Origin: Hyphomicrobiales bacterium
Lineage (GTDB): Bacteria > Pseudomonadota > Alphaproteobacteria > Rhizobiales > Rhizobiaceae
Direction of reading: 5' to 3'
Assembly: GCA_900471605.1 (NCBI GenBank)
Contig: UCEY01000004.1
Coordinates: 142,436 to 206,435 of the forward strand
Length of the DNA: 64,000 nt
Position numbers and translations under genes: made by a program. Shown here piece by piece: positions 62,022-64,000 of this stretch. The stretch's first letter is position 1; every line of letters starts with the position of its first letter. The notes under the pieces were generated by a model. It was not told the origin of the DNA, ran no database searches, and saw nothing but the letters and a program-made list of their open reading frames with translations.

Positions 62022-62951
62022 CTACAACGCCTTTTCCAGTTCGGGGAGAATGGTGAACAGATCGCCGACGATGCCGTAGTCCGCGACCTGGAAGATCGGT
62101 GCTTCCTCGTCCTTGTTGATCGCTACGATCACCTTGCTGTCCTTCATGCCGGCGAGATGCTGGATGGCGCCGGAAATGCCGGCGGCGATGTAAAGATCGG
62201 GGGCGACCACCTTGCCGGTCTGGCCGACCTGCCAGTCGTTCGGGGCATAACCGGCATCGACCGCCGCACGGGAAGCGCCGACGGCGGCACCGAGCTTGTC
62301 GGCCACCGGCAGGATGACTTCCATGAACTTTTCCGAGGATCCGAGCGCCCGGCCGCCGGAAATGATGATCTTCGCCGACGTCAGTTCCGGACGTTCCGAC
62401 GAGGACAGCGCATCCGAAACAAAGGAGGAGAGACCGGGATTGGCCGCGGTGGAAACGCTCTCGACCGGGGCGGAGCCACCTTCGCCGGCCGCCTGGAAAG
62501 AGGCAGTGCGCACGGTGATCACCTTCTTCGCATCGGTGGACTGCACCGTCTGGATGGCGTTGCCGGCATAGATCGGCCGTTTGAACGTGTCGGCCGAGAC
62601 GACCTCAATGATTTCCGAGATCTGCATCACGTCGAGCAAAGCTGCCACACGCGGCATGACGTTCTTTGCCGACGCCGTCGCAGCGGCGATGATCACGTCA
62701 TAAGAGGGCGCCAGCGAAACGATCAGTGCCGCCAGCGGCTCTGCGAGATTGTTGGCTAGGCCGGCATCGTCGGCCAGCAGGACCTTGGAAACGCCGGCAA
62801 GCTTTGCGGTGGCATCGGCCGCAGCTTTGGCACCGGAACCGGCGACCAGCACATGCACGTCGCCACCGATCTTGGCGGCGGCCGAAAGCGCCTTGGCGGT
62901 CTGGTCGTTGAGGCTGGCATTGTCGTGTTCTGCGAGAAGAAGAATAGTCAT
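62022..62951 (-). CDS. etfA: Electron transfer flavoprotein subunit alpha
   Basis: This 309-residue FAD-binding subunit of ETF passes electrons from acyl-CoA and other dehydrogenases to ETF-quinone oxidoreductase. The C-terminal FAD domain shows [51 protein letters not shown] and the final [16 protein letters not shown]. The start follows AAGGATTATTGAA. It lies 24 nt after etfB. Confidence 0.97.
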   Translation of the reverse strand: MTILLLAEHDNASLNDQTAKALSAAAKIGGDVHVLVAGSGAKAAADATAKLAGVSKVLLADDAGLANNLAEPLAALIVSLAPSYDVIIAAATASAKNVMPRVAALLDVMQISEIIEVVSADTFKRPIYAGNAIQTVQSTDAKKVITVRTASFQAAGEGGSAPVESVSTAANPGLSSFVSDALSSSERPELTSAKIIISGGRALGSSEKFMEVILPVADKLGAAVGASRAAVDAGYAPNDWQVGQTGKVVAPDLYIAAGISGAIQHLAGMKDSKVIVAINKDEEAPIFQVADYGIVGDLFTILPELEKAL

Positions 62952-62975
62952 TTCAATAATCCTTTTCTTATTCGC

Positions 62976-63722
62976 TTAGAGCACGCCTGCGGTCTTCAAG
63001 GCGCCGACCAGCTCTTCGACCGTCTTGACCTTGATGCCGGCCTTGCGACCGCCGGGTTCTTCCGTCTTCAGCACGTTGAGCCGCGGGGTGACATCGACGC
63101 CGAAATCGGCGGGCGTCTTTTTGTCCAGCGGCTTCTTCTTCGCCTTCATGATATTGGGCAAAGAGGCGTAACGCGGTTCGTTCAGGCGAAGGTCGGTCGT
63201 GACGACGGCCGGAAGCTTCACCTCGATCGTCTGCAGCCCGCCATCGACTTCGCGGGTGACCTTTGCCGACCCGTCACCGAGCTCGATCTTCGAGGCGAAG
63301 GTCGCCTGGGGCCTGCCGAGGAGGGCGGCCAGCATCTGGCCGGTCTGGTTCGAGTCGTCATCGATCGCCTGCTTGCCGACGATGATCAGCCCCGGCTGTT
63401 CGGCATCAGTGACGCCCTTGAGGATCTTGGCGACGGCAAGCGGTTCGACGATATCGTCGGTCTCGACGAGGATGGCCCGGTCGGCGCCCATGGCGAGTGC
63501 TGTGCGCAGCGTCTCCTCGGCCTTGGCCGGGCCGATCGACACGACCACCACTTCGTCTGCCTTGCCTCCCTCCTTCAGACGCAGAGCCTCCTCGACAGAA
63601 ATCTCGTCGAACGGGTTCATCGACATCTTCACGTTCGCAAGCTCGACACCCGTGCCATCCGGCTTGACCCGGATTTTTACGTTGTAATCGACCACGCGCT
63701 TGACCGGAACAAGTATCTTCAT
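62976..63722 (-). CDS. etfB: Electron transfer flavoprotein subunit beta
   Basis: This 248-residue AMP-binding subunit of ETF starts [20 protein letters not shown], the standard family N-terminus, followed by [16 protein letters not shown] and the ETF-beta signature region including [20 protein letters not shown]. It forms a heterodimer with EtfA encoded next. The gene follows a CitE-like lyase gene by 58 nt. Confidence 0.97.
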   Translation of the reverse strand: MKILVPVKRVVDYNVKIRVKPDGTGVELANVKMSMNPFDEISVEEALRLKEGGKADEVVVVSIGPAKAEETLRTALAMGADRAILVETDDIVEPLAVAKILKGVTDAEQPGLIIVGKQAIDDDSNQTGQMLAALLGRPQATFASKIELGDGSAKVTREVDGGLQTIEVKLPAVVTTDLRLNEPRYASLPNIMKAKKKPLDKKTPADFGVDVTPRLNVLKTEEPGGRKAGIKVKTVEELVGALKTAGVL

Positions 63723-63780
63723 GGTTTAGGACCTATAACAGTTAAGGCTTCAGTAATTGGGAATGCCCGGTTTCTCGAAA

Positions 63781-64000
63781 TCAATTGGCCAAGCGTGCAA
63801 GAATGGACCTGGCCCTGATGCGTACTGGTTCATCGACCATTGCTCCACCGACGGCGCTTGCCCCATCCACGCTGGCGAGTACCTTTTTAGCCCACTCGAT
63901 CTCGGAGTCTTTGGGCTTGAAGCCGGATCGGATTGCTGCAATCTGGCGAGGGTGGATGGCGAGCTTGCCGCCGAAGCCGAGTTCAAGACCGTGTCGGGCG
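63781..64000 (-). CDS. HpcH/HpaI aldolase / citrate lyase beta (CitE)-like protein, 3' end only
   Basis: The minus strand is open from the window edge to a TGA at 63781 (73 codons seen). It reads GLELGFGGKLAIHPRQIAAI, then SGFKPKDSEIEWAKKVLASV and GGAMVDEPVRIRARSILARL. This is the C-terminal pattern of the CitE superfamily (GFxGKxxIHPxQ), which includes malyl-CoA and citramalyl-CoA lyases. The N-terminus and metal-binding residues are outside the window. An acyl-CoA lyase next to ETF genes would fit acyl-CoA breakdown. Confidence 0.85.
   Translation of the reverse strand, partial: ARHGLELGFGGKLAIHPRQIAAIRSGFKPKDSEIEWAKKVLASVDGASAVGGAMVDEPVRIRARSILARLAN

Noticed and set aside
59286..62759. 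Two long plus-strand frames (507 and 621 codons) over pyc and etfA
   Set aside because: They are antisense to clear genes and have composition typical of shadows.
1..64000. CRISPR arrays, rRNA or tRNA genes, prophage modules
   Set aside because: No regularly spaced repeats, conserved rRNA segments, tRNA arms or phage structural genes were seen.

Overview
The window looks like a moderately GC-rich alphaproteobacterial replicon, most likely Rhizobiales. This rests on the gene families seen (single-chain PntA, long PntA/PntB membrane parts, 1,153-residue pyruvate carboxylase, an IS481 element of rhizobial type, many ABC and tripartite uptake systems in small catabolic operons). No rRNA, tRNA or CRISPR array was seen.

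Layout. 1-3324 (minus): end-truncated acetyl-CoA hydrolase/transferase, pntB, pntA. 3325-5617: sparse, degraded stretch with one small orphan gene, a flavin reductase and relics of a transposase and a LacI-type regulator. 5618-16496: cluster A, an 11-gene catabolic island (GntR regulator, branched-chain-type ABC transporter with a fused double ATPase, carboxymuconolactone-decarboxylase-like protein, two SDRs, serine hydrolase, metallo-beta-lactamase-fold lactonase-like protein, 3-hydroxyisobutyrate-dehydrogenase-like enzyme). 16975-25656: LysR regulator, tannase-family esterase, serine hydrolase, and a convergent operon of a GalD/PrpF-type isomerase with a TctCBA tripartite transporter. 25882-26865: broken IS110-type transposase. 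27118-38409 (minus): one tightly packed operon with FMO-like monooxygenase, GST-kappa-type isomerase, M19 dipeptidase, polyamine-type ABC transporter, carboxylesterase, small ORF, RidA, PLP beta-lyase-like enzyme and a LysR regulator at the 3' end. 38534-39589: IS481 element. 39791-50516: cluster B, a second, diverged copy of cluster A with the same 11 genes in the same order and orientation. 50563-58372: sugar-acid module (FAH-family hydrolase, SDR, enolase-superfamily dehydratase, divergent GntR regulator and a CUT1 sugar ABC transporter). 58515-64000 (minus): pyc, etfA, etfB and the end of a CitE-like lyase gene.

The most notable feature is the 10.8-kb cluster duplicated as a direct repeat about 34 kb apart. 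Both copies are intact, about 90% identical at protein level by eye, and each carries three GntR-type operator palindromes at equivalent places. All six share the 11-bp core TTGT[CA][AT]G[AT]CAA. The genes fit uptake and ring-opening/oxidation of a lactone or ester substrate, but the substrate is unknown. A second coherent but inferential unit is the 27-38 kb operon, whose enzymes would fit breakdown of S-substituted cysteine or cysteinyl-glycine conjugates.

Identities between copies were judged by eye. Function calls rest on motifs and recollection of protein families, without database searches.
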